From assembly GCF_004342025.1 (NCBI RefSeq), contig NZ_SLWN01000001.1, forward strand, positions 229,877-293,876: 64,000 nt of DNA, given 5' to 3'. Made by a program: the position numbers and the translations under genes. Position 1 is the stretch's first letter. Each line of letters begins with the position of its first letter. This stretch comes from Kribbella steppae. Its GTDB lineage: Bacteria; Actinomycetota; Actinomycetes; Propionibacteriales; Kribbellaceae. Positions 63,881 to 64,000 of the stretch are shown one piece after another. The notes under the pieces were generated by a model. That model was given only the letters and a program-made list of their open reading frames with translations, made no database searches and was not told where the DNA came from.

Positions 63881-64000
63881 CCGCCTCCGCCCGCCCCGCC
63901 CGCCGCCTCCGCCCGCCCCGCCCGCCGCCTCCGCCCGCCCCGCCCGCCGCCTCCGCCCGCCCCGCCCGCCGCCTCCGCCCGCCCCGCCCGCCGCCTCCGC
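63881..64000. repeat. Tandem 22-bp minisatellite, right end open
   Basis: The unit GCCTCCGCCCGCCCCGCCCG plus CC repeats without visible change for at least five copies from six bases after the ROK stop codon to the window edge. The length is not a multiple of three, so it is not an in-frame peptide repeat. The complementary strand has GGGCGGGGCGGG runs and could form G-quadruplexes. The true copy number is unknown because the window ends. Confidence 0.9.

Noticed and set aside
63881..64000. A CRISPR array.
   Set aside because: The units are contiguous with no spacers, and no cas gene is in the window.

Overview
The window is very GC-rich DNA with dense, often overlapping genes (ATGA, GTGA and TGATG junctions), frequent GTG starts and typical actinobacterial gene sets: an ECF-sigma gene, PspA with PspAA, DUF3043, a SCO2322-like gene and a cobalamin ECF transporter. 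A soil actinobacterium of the Propionibacteriales, close to Kribbella or Nocardioides, fits best. The genus is an inference from general resemblance, not from a marker gene.

Layout. 1-5.6 kb: a sugar-type ABC transporter (permease cut by the left edge, ATPase, lipoprotein), a LacI-family repressor, and divergently a uronate isomerase, with two operator-like palindromes between the last two. 5.8-16 kb: a beta-helix lipoprotein, a Wzy-like polymerase and a Wzz-like protein, then three tandem paralogous secreted beta-propeller proteins. 16-34 kb (mostly minus strand) and 34-50 kb (plus strand): a large exopolysaccharide locus. It holds flippases, priming glycosyltransferase, GDP-fucose enzymes, a pyruvyltransferase, glycosyltransferases and a block for an unusual, probably CDP-activated and C-methylated sugar. 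On the plus-strand arm are a GDP-mannose-6-dehydrogenase-like enzyme, an AsnB amidotransferase, an ADH/MocA fusion, a heparinase II/III-like protein, two Wzz-like proteins, a second Wzy-like protein and a second beta-helix protein. 50-53 kb: a sigma factor and a second priming transferase. 53-56 kb: ordinary chromosomal genes. 56-62 kb: a cobalamin riboswitch followed by a surface protein, an ECF transporter (T, fused A-A, S) and cobU-cobS. 62-64 kb: a structured noncoding stretch, a ROK regulator and a 22-bp tandem repeat running off the right edge.

How it fits together. Two priming transferases, two flippases, two Wzy-like and three Wzz-like proteins suggest two related Wzx/Wzy-type assembly lines, or one duplicated line. 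Predicted precursors are GDP-fucose and GDP-mannuronate (both from GDP-mannose) and a CDP-linked branched or amino sugar. Decorations would be pyruvyl ketals, C-methyl groups and amidated carboxylates. The secreted beta-helix proteins, beta-propellers and heparinase-like enzyme could trim, modify or bind the product. The cobalamin block looks like uptake of corrinoid plus the last nucleotide-loop steps. No tRNA, rRNA, CRISPR array, transposase or phage gene was seen; the only mobile-like element is a 165-bp MITE-like sequence at 17.4 kb.
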